From Rhizobium hidalgonense (GTDB taxonomy: Bacteria > Pseudomonadota > Alphaproteobacteria > Rhizobiales > Rhizobiaceae): DNA of 64,000 nucleotides. The stretch is taken from assembly GCF_002914525.1 (NCBI RefSeq), contig NZ_LODW01000043.1, positions 108,577-172,576 on the forward strand. Direction: 5' to 3'. Of this stretch, positions 43,019 to 51,414 are shown in pieces (the stretch's first letter is position 1; every line of letters begins with the position of its first letter). The notes beneath the pieces are model-generated. The model was given only the letters and a program-made list of their open reading frames with translations, made no database searches and was not told where the DNA came from. The position numbers were made by a program, and so were the translations under genes.

Positions 43019-43704
43019 CAGTTCGTTGATAGATCGGCACGATAGTGAGCGCCGTAGGGATGTACGAAATAGGCGTTCGCCCAAATCCCCGCCTTGTCCC
43101 GCCGAGCCTGCTCCTCGGCTTTTGCGTATTCCGGAAAAACAGGACGTCCGGCACCATCACGGGCAGCAAACGCCAGTCCTCTGCTGATGAGCGTTTCCGA
43201 AAGCGATTGGACCCCGCCATCTCCGACAAAGAAGCACTCGGCATAGTGAACCGTGGGTGTTCCGGGCGCATTTCCGAAGACATGACAGGGAAATGCGTTG
43301 CCCGCACCTACCTCTGCCTCATTGAGAGTCGCTGTCATTCCCGCAAGCGAGACCATCGCGCATGTTGTCCGCAATCCAGTGAACTCTACTGCTGCTGTCG
43401 AAAGGCAGCCCTGAGCGCCGGCTAGTTTGACAATCGTCCCATCGAGCGCGACGAACCCAGTGCCGGTAAGGGCACTTTGAGGTCTGATGGTTTGCAGGTC
43501 GAGCCGCGTTGCAATCGAGGATGTATCGAGCGGCAGGATTGGCGCCGGTATCAGATCGCGCCCCTGCGCGTAGGCGTGTTGATAGTACTTGACGAAGTCC
43601 GCAGCGGTATCGGTATCGGCCGCAGCAGCCCGGGGCAGCGCGATGAGGATGTTGACGAGGGTGTGGGAGAGGAGGCGATCGAGCCGCCATGCGCCATTCT
43701 TCAT
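43018..43704 (-). CDS. Exported degenerate thermonuclease-fold protein 3
   Basis: A 228-residue protein if it starts at ATG 43704; ATG 43743, 13 codons earlier, is possible but places the start against the operator. The signal peptide is LLSHTLVNILIALPRAAAA. The SNase-like part contains LDGTIVKLAGAQGCLST, then SETLISRGLAFAARDGAGRP and EEQARRDKAGIW. The enzyme's Arg-Asp-Glu set is replaced (KLAGAQGCL). It resembles paralogue 2 most, with GAGRPVFPEY matching GAGRLIVPGY. It is the first gene of the unit behind site 5. Confidence 0.6.
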   Translation of the reverse strand: MKNGAWRLDRLLSHTLVNILIALPRAAAADTDTAADFVKYYQHAYAQGRDLIPAPILPLDTSSIATRLDLQTIRPQSALTGTGFVALDGTIVKLAGAQGCLSTAAVEFTGLRTTCAMVSLAGMTATLNEAEVGAGNAFPCHVFGNAPGTPTVHYAECFFVGDGGVQSLSETLISRGLAFAARDGAGRPVFPEYAKAEEQARRDKAGIWANAYFVHPYGAHYRADLSTN

Positions 43705-43747
43705 GTCCGCATCCGCCTTGTTTCGACGTTTTCGATCATGCACGAAA

Positions 43748-43763
43748 TTATACCGCAGTGCAA
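43748..43763. promoter_or_regulatory. Shared operator motif, site 5
   Basis: TTATACCGCAGTGCAA, differing at two positions from site 3. It lies between the divergent accessory-gene unit (minus) and the small membrane protein gene (plus), so it could control both. Confidence 0.65.
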
Positions 43764-43833
43764 GTCTGGAAAATGCATGCGGATTGGAGTATGCCTTGTC
43801 CAGGCACTGAAAATCGCAAGCGGAGAAAAGCGG

Positions 43834-44232
43834 ATGTCAGCGTTCAGGCAGTCACTTAAGGTCGTTGCCTTCCCGTTTCGGGCGGCGTGGTTCGTCGTTT
43901 TGAGCGCCAATTTTATCATAGTGTCGGCTGTGGGCCTGTTTTTTGCGTCGTTCGTCGCATACGGCGTCGCGCTGGTATTTTCATATGCGTTTCTTCCCAC
44001 AGAATGGACGCAAGCGCTGTGGCAATGGGTAGCTGATCTCTACGCTCATTCGTCCTGGTTCAAAGCGGCCACGATCACATTCTTCGCGCTGGTGTTTTTA
44101 CCAATCCTTCGCTTTTGGCCGGGGAGGGATCCGGTTGCGGATGCAACTCGTGAACGCGAAATGACACGGCTGAACGAGGATTTGATTGCCGCTCGGCGGC
44201 AGGAAGAGCTACGAGCCAAACTTCGGGCATGA
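43834..44232 (+). CDS. Small membrane protein upstream of the relaxosome operon
   Basis: A 132-residue protein; GGAG at 43822-43825 supports ATG 43834, and the open frame upstream is not used. Two hydrophobic segments (AAWFVVLSANFIIVSAVGLF with its continuation, and WFKAATITFFALVFLPILRF) are followed by a charged cytoplasmic helix rich in Arg/Glu (REREMTRLNEDLIAARRQEE). No family is recognised. It may be a T4SS or relaxosome anchoring factor because it lies between an operator site and the ParA/VirC1-like gene. Confidence 0.6.
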   Translation: MSAFRQSLKVVAFPFRAAWFVVLSANFIIVSAVGLFFASFVAYGVALVFSYAFLPTEWTQALWQWVADLYAHSSWFKAATITFFALVFLPILRFWPGRDPVADATREREMTRLNEDLIAARRQEELRAKLRA

Positions 44233-44254
44233 CGAGGGCGGGTTCGTCCACAGC

Positions 44255-44287
44255 GTGGCGGAGATGTCCGCAATCTTTTGCCGCCAC
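44255..44287 (+). repeat. Inverted repeat before the ParA-like gene, possible oriT or leader element
   Basis: GTGGCGG (44255-44261) and CCGCCAC (44281-44287) can pair around a 19-base loop. An alternative smaller hairpin, GCGGA/TCCGC, overlaps it. Transfer origins often lie upstream of relaxosome operons and have such repeats, but no nick consensus is recognisable here. Confidence 0.35.
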
Positions 44288-44334
44288 CATCGAACTCCCT
44301 TCCTCCCAACAGATGCAAGATGGTGAAGAATTCC

Positions 44335-45084
44335 ATGGCAGTGAAACCACTTTCCCTCGCAATCTCGACGTTCAAAGGCGGTGCCGGCAAATCAACCCTG
44401 AACGTCAATCTCGCAGCCGAGTTCGCGCAGCAGGGACATCGAACGCTCCTGATCGATTGCGACGAGCAGGAGTCGTCAACGCGCTGGTACAATGTCTCGA
44501 TGAAGCGCGGGCTGCTCCCGACAGACGGCACGTTGCTGCATCTGCGCGTCGCACCTGGCGACAGGTTTCGCGACCGCCTGGCCAACGCACCTGAAGCGGA
44601 TATCCGTATCTATGACGTCGGCGGCTACGTGCATCAACGGGCTATCGAGGTTTATCACGAGTGCGATGCGGTCCTCATTCCGATCATCCCGGAGCCGACC
44701 GCTGCGACGTCAGCAATCAAGGTGGCGACGATCCTGAAGGAAATATCCAAAAAGCGCGCTGCAGGGCCGATCCCCTATGCGGCCATCTGGAATTACATCG
44801 ACATGATCGCGCTCAAGCACAACAGGTCACTTCCCGAGGTTCATGCGATCCTGACGAGCGGCCGGATTCCGATGGTGGAGACGGTAATCCGGAAGAGCAA
44901 TCATTTCAGCGATGTCGGAGCTGGTTTCGGCTCGCTCTATTCCAAACTGGCAAGTATCGAGAACAATTCCTCGCTGACCCGATCGGCAAAGCGGCGGGCA
45001 TCCGAGAGCGTGCTCGATGCGATTGATCTCGTGAAGAAGATCAACAACGAATTCATCGGCCTGCTGCAGGCGGAAGCGGCCTAA
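44335..45084 (+). CDS. ParA-family ATPase, VirC1-like
   Basis: A 249-residue protein from ATG 44335 (ATG 44320 possible). The deviant Walker A motif FKGGAGKSTLNVNLAAEFA lies near residue 12, with the family Lys-Gly-Gly-x-Gly-Lys-Ser; LLIDCDEQESSTRWYN and IRIYDVGGYV are the other ATPase motifs. The Ti-plasmid homologue VirC1 helps gather the relaxosome at the cell pole and contacts VirD4. Here the gene precedes two small DNA-binding-like proteins and a relaxase, which is the VirC1-VirC2-VirD1-VirD2 order. This supports a relaxosome role rather than ordinary partition. The stop is 3 bases before the next start. Confidence 0.75.
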   Translation: MAVKPLSLAISTFKGGAGKSTLNVNLAAEFAQQGHRTLLIDCDEQESSTRWYNVSMKRGLLPTDGTLLHLRVAPGDRFRDRLANAPEADIRIYDVGGYVHQRAIEVYHECDAVLIPIIPEPTAATSAIKVATILKEISKKRAAGPIPYAAIWNYIDMIALKHNRSLPEVHAILTSGRIPMVETVIRKSNHFSDVGAGFGSLYSKLASIENNSSLTRSAKRRASESVLDAIDLVKKINNEFIGLLQAEAA

Positions 45085-45087
45085 CGT

Positions 45088-45474
45088 ATGTCGAGGGAAC
45101 GGACGCCGGCCGGCAATATTCTTGCCCTTGCACGGTCCAGGGAGGACCAGGCGAAGGAGGTGGAAGAGAGTGCCACGTCTTACATGCCGACGGATATCGA
45201 CCTTGAGACGCTGATGCCAGATGAGGCTCTGGAAGCAGAAGCCGAGAGCCGCGAGCCTCAGGCGCGGCGGCAACCAGCCAAGACCCGAAATCCCAGTCCA
45301 CTGCCACCGCAAGCGATCGCCACGGACGCTGAAACAAAGCGCAAGCGTATCTCGCTCTATCTCGACGACGACGTACTGACCAAGATATTCCGCGTGTCGC
45401 TGGAGCGGCATGAACAGCTCTCTTCTGCGACGCACCGGCTGATTTTAGAGGCGCTGAAGGCGAGGGGGCTGTAA
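45088..45474 (+). CDS. Ribbon-helix-helix protein, VirC2-like position
   Basis: A 128-residue protein. The first 80 residues are charged and probably disordered. The C-terminal 45 contain RKRISLYLDDDVLTKIFRVS then THRLILEALKARGL, a beta-strand plus two helices as in ribbon-helix-helix DNA-binding domains. VirC2 on Ti plasmids is also an RHH protein that binds next to the T-DNA border and works with VirC1. Homology is too weak to name it so, but position directly behind a VirC1-like ATPase supports the same role. Confidence 0.65.
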   Translation: MSRERTPAGNILALARSREDQAKEVEESATSYMPTDIDLETLMPDEALEAEAESREPQARRQPAKTRNPSPLPPQAIATDAETKRKRISLYLDDDVLTKIFRVSLERHEQLSSATHRLILEALKARGL

Positions 45475-45478
45475 CCAG

Positions 45479-45871
45479 ATGCGTGAGTCCGCCGTGATGT
45501 TCCGCCTCCCCGTTCACATTCTGAGCAATCTCGAGGCCGTGTCTCGGAGGCTCGATGTCTCTGTGAACATTGTCGCCAAGCTCATCGTCACCAGAGAGGT
45601 CATGCACATCCCTGCGATGCTCGAAGAACATGACCGTCAGTTGGCAAACATCCACCAGTTCCTGCGAGAACTTGCTTTTCGAAACGAGGAGTTCCTTTCC
45701 GAAGGAGACGTTCTTGCTGCAAGCGCGAAAGCGATTGCGCAGCAGCTCGAGAACGTCATGGGTGCGCTCGATGCTATCAGAGACGCAGCCTACGTCCGGC
45801 CCTCTACCTTTATCGCCGATTTGATCAGGAACCATGATGACCGACATGTCCAAAAGTCGCTTCGCATCTAG
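45479..45871 (+). CDS. Relaxosome accessory protein (VirD1/MobC-like position)
   Basis: A 130-residue protein from ATG 45479. The start MRESAVMFRLPVHILSNLEA then RRLDVSVNIVAKLIVTREVM suggests a ribbon-helix-helix DNA-binding module at the N-terminus. A long helical region with Gln/Glu-rich repeats follows. Its 3' end overlaps the relaxase start by 38 bases. In analogous operons this slot holds VirD1 or MobC, which opens the origin for nicking. No close family is recognised; function is inferred from place and fold-like pattern. Confidence 0.6.
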   Translation: MRESAVMFRLPVHILSNLEAVSRRLDVSVNIVAKLIVTREVMHIPAMLEEHDRQLANIHQFLRELAFRNEEFLSEGDVLAASAKAIAQQLENVMGALDAIRDAAYVRPSTFIADLIRNHDDRHVQKSLRI

Positions 45872-47849
45872 GTCCCAGGGCCGCCGACTGCCGGGCTACT
45901 TCGAGCTTATAGAAGACGAACTCCGGCGACGAGGCGGCGGTGGAGGCGGCGCCGCAAAACGACCATCGTCGGCCAAGGCGGTTCCGCGCGCCGGCAAACA
46001 TCCCGGCGCTGCCTCGGCTTTCAGTCGTGCTTCCGGCAACAATGCGGTTGTCGTCAAAGTCCTGTCGTATGGGGCGGGCGCGGCTTCAGCGCGCAACGTG
46101 CTTGCCTATCAGAGCAAGGAAGAGAAAGCGCACGACCAGGATGGCCGCGAGGTTACCGATCTGCGAGACGCTGTGCGGTCCTGGGAGCGAGAGTTCGGCA
46201 ACCGGAAAGGCAGTCAGGATATTCTTCGCCTGACCTATGAACTGGAGAATGCCAACCGCGACGATATCGCTCGTGGTCTTGCTTCTCTCGCGGAAGATGG
46301 TTTCCGTCAGTCCGGCGACACAGATCGGACCTACGCGTTCAGCGTCAGCGAAGGCGTGAAGGGAGGAACCCGTCTGCAGTTTGCCCTGGTCATCGCTCAC
46401 GAGAAGAAAGACAGGTCGGATCGAAGCAGCGCGAACCGGGTTCCTGCGGAAATAGGGGATGTGCGTGCGATCGACGATCGATTGGACAGGGCTCTGCGGG
46501 ACACTGGAACTACTCCGGTTTCGCGCTACCCGGCGGAGTTTTCCTCTGGACCCAAAGGCCTGACGGCAACCCTGCATGCCATGCAGCGGGCAGGGGCGGA
46601 GGTCACGCTTTCTACAAAAGCACGCATCGAGGAGCGGCCTGGCAGGAGCGGCCGGTATGAACTCGGCGAGGTGCGGCGCGAAGTCACGACCAGGGACCAC
46701 AAGGTATTGACCGCGGAGGGCAGGACGGTTGGGGTTCTCATGCAGACCCGGCAATCCCGGGATTTCATGCACCTTTTGCTCTCAGGACCAGCCAATGTAG
46801 ATCGCGGCCAGTTCATCCTCGCTGGCCGAGATTTCCTGCGGGAGCAATTCGCGGGGCATCGTTATGCCTATGCTGTCCACAATCGTCACGACCCCGATAA
46901 GCACCCGCACCTGCATGTGATTGTCGCGCTACGCGATTCGAACGGGAAGACGCTCAACCCCAACATCCGTGACTTCACCGAGTGGCGTGTCCGCTTTGCC
47001 GAAAAGGCGCGAGACCGGGGTATCCCGATCGATCGTCAGAAGCGCATCGAACGCGCGGGGCCGCCGCCGGTGAAGCGATGGGAATGGGAGATGTTCCGGC
47101 GGATGGGCGCAACGGCTCCGGGCAACGTCGTTGATAAAGTCATGGCGAGGGTGCGTGACACTCCGACCGCACCGAAGCGCCAGGATGCTCGCATCCGGCT
47201 CGAACAGAGTCGGCGGTCCGTCGGACGTGTCATCGAGATGCTGGAGAAAATCGCAAAAGATCGATCGGCCCCCAGCACCGCACGCGATCTTGGTCACGAT
47301 CTGTCCGTGGGACTTCGTCGGGAATACCAACGGCTCGAAACAGCGGTACAAGAAGGCCGCGATCCCATACGAGAGAAAGGCGAAGAGCACATGCTACGAT
47401 CCACTCCCATTAGTGCCGCGCAGGCAAGGGCGGCGAAAGAAACACTGGCGAACACAGCTTTGAGCGTTGCTGCCAAGATCGCCAATCCGTCTGATCGGTT
47501 GATCTTCGAGCAAGCGACAAAGATCATCGGCAAGGTGGTTGGGCTGCAGCTCGATTCCCGCGTCGCGAAAAATCGGGATCGTGCGGAGGCTGGCAAGGAT
47601 AAGCGCGCTTCGGATAGCCTGGAGACGAAGTCGTCGACCGGACGCGACCATGTTGCGGAGCAGGGCGTCGTCAACAAGAGTTCGAGCAACCGTGCTGTCG
47701 ATCAGTCGCGCATAGCTCGTTCGAATGCCGAGCATGATAGCTCTGAAAAGCGGCCGGACCGCCAGAGAAACCAACAGCGCGATCGCGAGATACCGAAATC
47801 GATCAAGCTGCGCCCGCCGCAGGAAAAGGATCGGGACCGCGGTCGGTAA
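45834..47849 (+). CDS. Conjugative relaxase, VirD2/MOB_P-like
   Basis: A 671-residue protein (ATG 45834; ATG 45846 also possible). The relaxase domain contains VVVKVLSYGAGAASARNVLA with a candidate active Tyr, a long middle region, then AYAVHNRHDPDKHPHLHVIV near 340-364. The metal-binding His triad is H357, H359 and H361. The downstream motif LNPNIRDFTEWRVRFAEKAR is typical of VirD2/MobA-type relaxases. The C-terminal 250 residues are very charged and repetitive (KRPDRQRNQQRDREIPKSIK), as expected of the T4SS translocation signal region. It nicks the transfer origin and leads the DNA into the recipient. It closes the operon. Confidence 0.85.
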   Translation: MMTDMSKSRFASRSQGRRLPGYFELIEDELRRRGGGGGGAAKRPSSAKAVPRAGKHPGAASAFSRASGNNAVVVKVLSYGAGAASARNVLAYQSKEEKAHDQDGREVTDLRDAVRSWEREFGNRKGSQDILRLTYELENANRDDIARGLASLAEDGFRQSGDTDRTYAFSVSEGVKGGTRLQFALVIAHEKKDRSDRSSANRVPAEIGDVRAIDDRLDRALRDTGTTPVSRYPAEFSSGPKGLTATLHAMQRAGAEVTLSTKARIEERPGRSGRYELGEVRREVTTRDHKVLTAEGRTVGVLMQTRQSRDFMHLLLSGPANVDRGQFILAGRDFLREQFAGHRYAYAVHNRHDPDKHPHLHVIVALRDSNGKTLNPNIRDFTEWRVRFAEKARDRGIPIDRQKRIERAGPPPVKRWEWEMFRRMGATAPGNVVDKVMARVRDTPTAPKRQDARIRLEQSRRSVGRVIEMLEKIAKDRSAPSTARDLGHDLSVGLRREYQRLETAVQEGRDPIREKGEEHMLRSTPISAAQARAAKETLANTALSVAAKIANPSDRLIFEQATKIIGKVVGLQLDSRVAKNRDRAEAGKDKRASDSLETKSSTGRDHVAEQGVVNKSSSNRAVDQSRIARSNAEHDSSEKRPDRQRNQQRDREIPKSIKLRPPQEKDRDRGR

Positions 47850-47877
47850 CCGAAAAAGGCGAGCTGCATGAACGAGA

Positions 47878-47894
47878 AAGGCTTCACCAGCCTT
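47878..47894. terminator. Weak hairpin between convergent genes
   Basis: AAGGCT / AGCCTT with a 5-base loop between the relaxase gene and the minus-strand HAD-like gene. The stem is short and without a clear T-run; it is a possible weak terminator only. Confidence 0.3.
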
Positions 47895-47915
47895 CATCTC
47901 GACTACGGGGCCCGC

Positions 47916-48512
47916 TTACTCTAGATCCAAGGCATGCTTGATCATCATCTTAAGCCAACCGACTGTCGCCCGCCGGCTTGTGTTGGAGGGCGCGCGAGCG
48001 CTTAATCCTGGATAAAAAATTTCCTTGAGACCCGGCGTCTCTGGGCTGACTCGGGGTGCCTCTGCTTTCCGCACCAATACCGTCCTGTTGAGATCGGCTT
48101 CGTACCATCCCGTCAGTTCCGTTATCAGATCGACTTCAGATCTGCTGTGCGAAGGCTGGCGCTGTCGTAGGTCCGATGTACAGGCTGCGTCTATCCAGAA
48201 GTCGGGCAGGGCGCCTGATACCTTCAGAAGATCGTCGAGCAGCCGTGTCAGTGTCGCGCTATCGATACGGACACGCGTGTCGAATGGCGGAGCTAGATGA
48301 CGGGAAATAAACCCGAAACGAACATCGAGGTCACGCATGTCCTGAAGCATTGCCACGAAATCAGCATCGATATCGTCGAGTGTCTGGTCTTCGAACTGCG
48401 GCTTCTGCCTCAGGAGGATGTCGTCACGCTCAAAAATGACTAAGCCGGTTGAACCCACTTGCCTGCGGATGCAATGCACGTCGAATACGTCAGAATCCAT
48501 AGCTGCTCTCAA
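47916..48512 (-). CDS. HAD-like phosphatase-related protein, degenerate
   Basis: A 198-residue protein. The start GLVIFERDDILLRQKPQFED resembles the HAD-IIIA (histidinol-phosphate/heptose-bisphosphate phosphatase) opening FLDRDGTL, and FVAMLQDMRDLDVRFGFISR resembles the following helix and the motif II strand. The nucleophile Asp of D-x-D is replaced by Glu (FERDD), so activity is doubtful. No membrane segment is visible. It lies alone between the relaxase and rcgR genes on the opposite strand, and its proteins may be plasmid-specific relatives rather than real phosphatases. Confidence 0.5.
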   Translation of the reverse strand: MRAAMDSDVFDVHCIRRQVGSTGLVIFERDDILLRQKPQFEDQTLDDIDADFVAMLQDMRDLDVRFGFISRHLAPPFDTRVRIDSATLTRLLDDLLKVSGALPDFWIDAACTSDLRQRQPSHSRSEVDLITELTGWYEADLNRTVLVRKAEAPRVSPETPGLKEIFYPGLSARAPSNTSRRATVGWLKMMIKHALDLE

Positions 48513-48803
48513 AGCTGAAATAGCTTCCCCTGTGCGCTGTCGATTGCGATCTGTGTCCGTTCAAAATAAGCGCTAAGGCGCTGCTTTCACTCGAGCGGCG
48601 CCTTGCTGAAAACTGACATTTGGTAACTACGGTGCTTATCGCAGATTGCGTGATGGAATGAGAATCCTAGCGAAACCAAACGAAATGTCGGGCGCAGGGT
48701 ATTGATTCAGAACAGAAAGTTTTTTATGGACGCGTGAGCGAAAAGAGCGGGAGGCCCGCTCTGCTTGTAGGCCATCAGCAAGATTCCTTGCGGTCCTCGT
48801 ACT

Positions 48804-49835
48804 TTAGCCTCGTCGCGACAGAAAACGCTTTAGGCTCCAACCTGCGAGCAAAATGTACGGGGGCATCGCGAGGGAATAATGACCGCAGTTCAGCTCCAGG
48901 ACGTTTGGCCTCGCCCCGACTTCGTGTAGTTTTTCGATGAAGTGTTTCGATAGCTTGGGTAACACCACCTTGTCTCTGGTCGCGATCACCGCGTGAAGAG
49001 CAAGATCGGGTCGCGCGAGTTTATGCGCGTAGTTCTCCAAATCCAGCGGACCCCACGCCCTACGAAGATCGGTGATCTCGATCGCACGCTCCAGGCCATC
49101 ACGTATCGTCCGGGTCGCACGGCCTGTCCAAACCATGTCAGCGAGGCTACCCGCCGTCAAAAACAAGGACGCCTTTGTGACAGTCGGTTCATGTGCCGCG
49201 ATCAATCCCGCAACCCAGGAGCCAAGGCTCATGCCGAGAACCGAGATCTCTCGATAGCCTTCGCTTTTTAGCCAGCGGATGAGTTTTCGCCCGTCCCATA
49301 CGGCCTGCCTTACAGACTGGATCGTTCGGCCGAGATTCGCGCTGAGCATGTCATCGGCATAGAGCGAGCCAGGACGGCTTCGCTCGAAGTGATAGGGCAT
49401 AGCGATCTCGACGGTCGTAATCCCCCGCCGCCAAAAGAACTTGGCGATCTGATGATTTCGACGGCTGGCGTTCCAGTGATGGAAGATCACCAATGCCTGA
49501 TTGCGCGAGCCGCTTTCGGTTACCTTCGCCCAAACAAAGTTATTCTCTTCGACGTCCGTTAAAATGTCCGAAGGATATTTCAACCACCCATCTTGTATCT
49601 CAAAGCGATCAACGCTCTCGCTCGGTTCGTCATAAAAGCTTGAATCAGCCAGAGCCTGGTCGGCAAGGGCACAAAACTCCTCGATAGTTCCTACCCTCTT
49701 CTCACCCGGGAACGCGAGGCAGCTGTCAAGAACGATAGTTGTCGCTTTCTTCGCTTCCTCGCCACGCCGCGCCCGCTGCTCGTCCCAATGATCAAGCCAT
49801 TTATGATACACTCTGATTGCCTTCCAATTCAGCAT
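48804..49835 (-). CDS. rcgR: RcgR-family alpha/beta hydrolase (putative quorum lactone hydrolase)
   Basis: A 343-residue protein starting at ATG 49835, 35 bases inside the end of the rcgA gene. It is an alpha/beta hydrolase related to the ABHD18-type group. The nucleophile elbow is GMSLGSW (Ser); the acid is likely Asp in IATRDKVV, and the base is His in ELNCGHYSLAM. The central part has EIAMPYHFERSRPGSLYADD. RcgA and RcgR are proteins shown to be needed for conjugation of a rhizobial plasmid (R. favelukesii pLPU83a). RcgR is classed as a putative lactone hydrolase, linking transfer to cell-cell signals. The catalytic residues appear complete. Confidence 0.75.
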   Translation of the reverse strand: MLNWKAIRVYHKWLDHWDEQRARRGEEAKKATTIVLDSCLAFPGEKRVGTIEEFCALADQALADSSFYDEPSESVDRFEIQDGWLKYPSDILTDVEENNFVWAKVTESGSRNQALVIFHHWNASRRNHQIAKFFWRRGITTVEIAMPYHFERSRPGSLYADDMLSANLGRTIQSVRQAVWDGRKLIRWLKSEGYREISVLGMSLGSWVAGLIAAHEPTVTKASLFLTAGSLADMVWTGRATRTIRDGLERAIEITDLRRAWGPLDLENYAHKLARPDLALHAVIATRDKVVLPKLSKHFIEKLHEVGARPNVLELNCGHYSLAMPPYILLAGWSLKRFLSRRG

Positions 49836-51414
49836 TTCGCCGTTGGCCGAACTCTGGATCAAAGAGGCCGTATAAGGCGAGTAGAACACTAACGCCGAGG
49901 AAGATCGAAAAGCCGGCAAAGGCATCGATCAACAGATAGCTGGCAAAGAGGAGGCCTACGACCGCTGCCATCTTCCACAAAATCACACGAAACCTCTTTC
50001 CTAGACCCAAACGAAGAAAACCGTATACAAAAACGACACAGGTTGAAATGGCGACAAGCAGGCTGCTGTAATGTGTCGGCATTCGATAGCCCAAGCTTTC
50101 GCTACCATCGGGGTGGCCATCGAGGACCGAAGACATATCGTGGATCAGCCAGGTCACGACGTCTTCTCCATTCGAGCTCAAGTATGCGCTTTGGATCTTC
50201 ATGCACACGGCGACAAGAACACCAAGGACGGTGCAGCGGAAAATTCCCCGCATGATCCTAAGGCGAATCTCCGCTCGTTCGCGCCGATGCGCTACGTCTG
50301 GCTGCGCCTTTGCGTCTCCTTCGATTTTCCAAAGATCGTGGACAATCGTATGAAGCAAAATCAGGCCCGCGAAAAAGAGATAAAAGCAAATGCTCATGTA
50401 AAGGTAGGAAAACGCGGTGAACACGATTTCCACTGGCACCGATATGAGATCAGGCTGCACAATCGCTATCGTGCCCCAGCTGATGGCGTAATCGCCACTA
50501 CCCTCCAGCAGAGGGACGAGACACACGCCGATCCATTGAAGAAGGCCAGCTACTAAGATACAGATCAGAAAAACAGCCCAATAGGAATACGAATAAGAGC
50601 GAACATTGCTCGCCCAGGCTTTGGTGCTTTCTGAGCTATCGGCGTATGCTACCAGGCGTAAGCGTGCATCCTGTTTCCAAAAGGCCAGCAGCTCAATCAC
50701 GACTACGAAAAATAGCGGCAGGAGTACCATGAAGAGAAGGGTCCAGTTCGGTGCCCATAGGAAACCAACTTCCTTAACGACGCCGTCCGGCCGCCCATAG
50801 GTGATGCTGGCGATCCCGACGATGTACGACAAAAACCCGAGGGCGGAAGCACCGGCGAATATCGATGCCGGAAGGTTCAAAGGGGATCCATGACTGAAAA
50901 GCGCTTCCGATCTTTCCGCTAAGCTGAAGCGTTGTCTTTCTCGGGAAACGTCACTGTCTTGTGCGAGCCCGCCTGCAGGATGGGTCTCACCATCAGCGGA
51001 CACAGACGGCGGCGTCTCTGGAGCGACCGATGCCGTGCGTCTTGCCGATTTCTTCAAATCTCGCCTTTTGGAGGTAAGGCGCGATTGCGCCGCGCTGAGC
51101 TCCGTGAGCCATTCGCTCGTTGCTTCGGGATCATCGCAGCCATAGATCCGTGCCAGCCAACGAATGTTGGAAGGGCTGATCCCCTTGTCGTTTTCTTGAA
51201 ACCAGAGCTGAACTGTTCGCAAATCGACGCCGAGCCGGTTGGAGTCGATCTGTGATATCGCCTCAGCCAACAATTCTGGCGTCCATGGGCCTTGCGGAAA
51301 CCCGTCCCGACCCAGGGGCCGGCCCGCGCCGGCGGCGGCTAGTTGCTTGAACAGTTCTTTGAAATCGCGCCCGTCCTTCGGAGGGGGGACAAAAATCTTC
51401 CCGTTTTTTTCCAA
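49801..51414 (-). CDS. rcgA: RcgA-family membrane protein (putative transporter)
   Basis: A 537-residue protein. The N-terminal 110 residues form a soluble region with a helix-turn-helix-like pattern (LGVDLRTVQLWFQENDKGIS, PSNIRWLARIYGCDDPEATS). After a charged linker, about eight hydrophobic segments follow, from LPASIFAGASALGFLSYIVG to IFLGVSVLLALYGLF. This agrees with the RcgA family, annotated as putative transporters, which together with RcgR is needed for plasmid transfer in rhizobia. Coupling a DNA-binding-like N-terminus to a membrane part suggests a membrane-bound sensor or regulator, which is inference. It overlaps rcgR, so the two are one operon. Confidence 0.75.
   Translation of the reverse strand: MEKNGKIFVPPPKDGRDFKELFKQLAAAGAGRPLGRDGFPQGPWTPELLAEAISQIDSNRLGVDLRTVQLWFQENDKGISPSNIRWLARIYGCDDPEATSEWLTELSAAQSRLTSKRRDLKKSARRTASVAPETPPSVSADGETHPAGGLAQDSDVSRERQRFSLAERSEALFSHGSPLNLPASIFAGASALGFLSYIVGIASITYGRPDGVVKEVGFLWAPNWTLLFMVLLPLFFVVVIELLAFWKQDARLRLVAYADSSESTKAWASNVRSYSYSYWAVFLICILVAGLLQWIGVCLVPLLEGSGDYAISWGTIAIVQPDLISVPVEIVFTAFSYLYMSICFYLFFAGLILLHTIVHDLWKIEGDAKAQPDVAHRRERAEIRLRIMRGIFRCTVLGVLVAVCMKIQSAYLSSNGEDVVTWLIHDMSSVLDGHPDGSESLGYRMPTHYSSLLVAISTCVVFVYGFLRLGLGKRFRVILWKMAAVVGLLFASYLLIDAFAGFSIFLGVSVLLALYGLFDPEFGQRRNAELEGNQSVS

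Noticed and set aside
44335..45084. ParA-like gene as the plasmid partition gene
   Set aside because: Its neighbours are relaxosome genes, not ParB/parS; a VirC1-like role fits the context better. No repABC set is visible.
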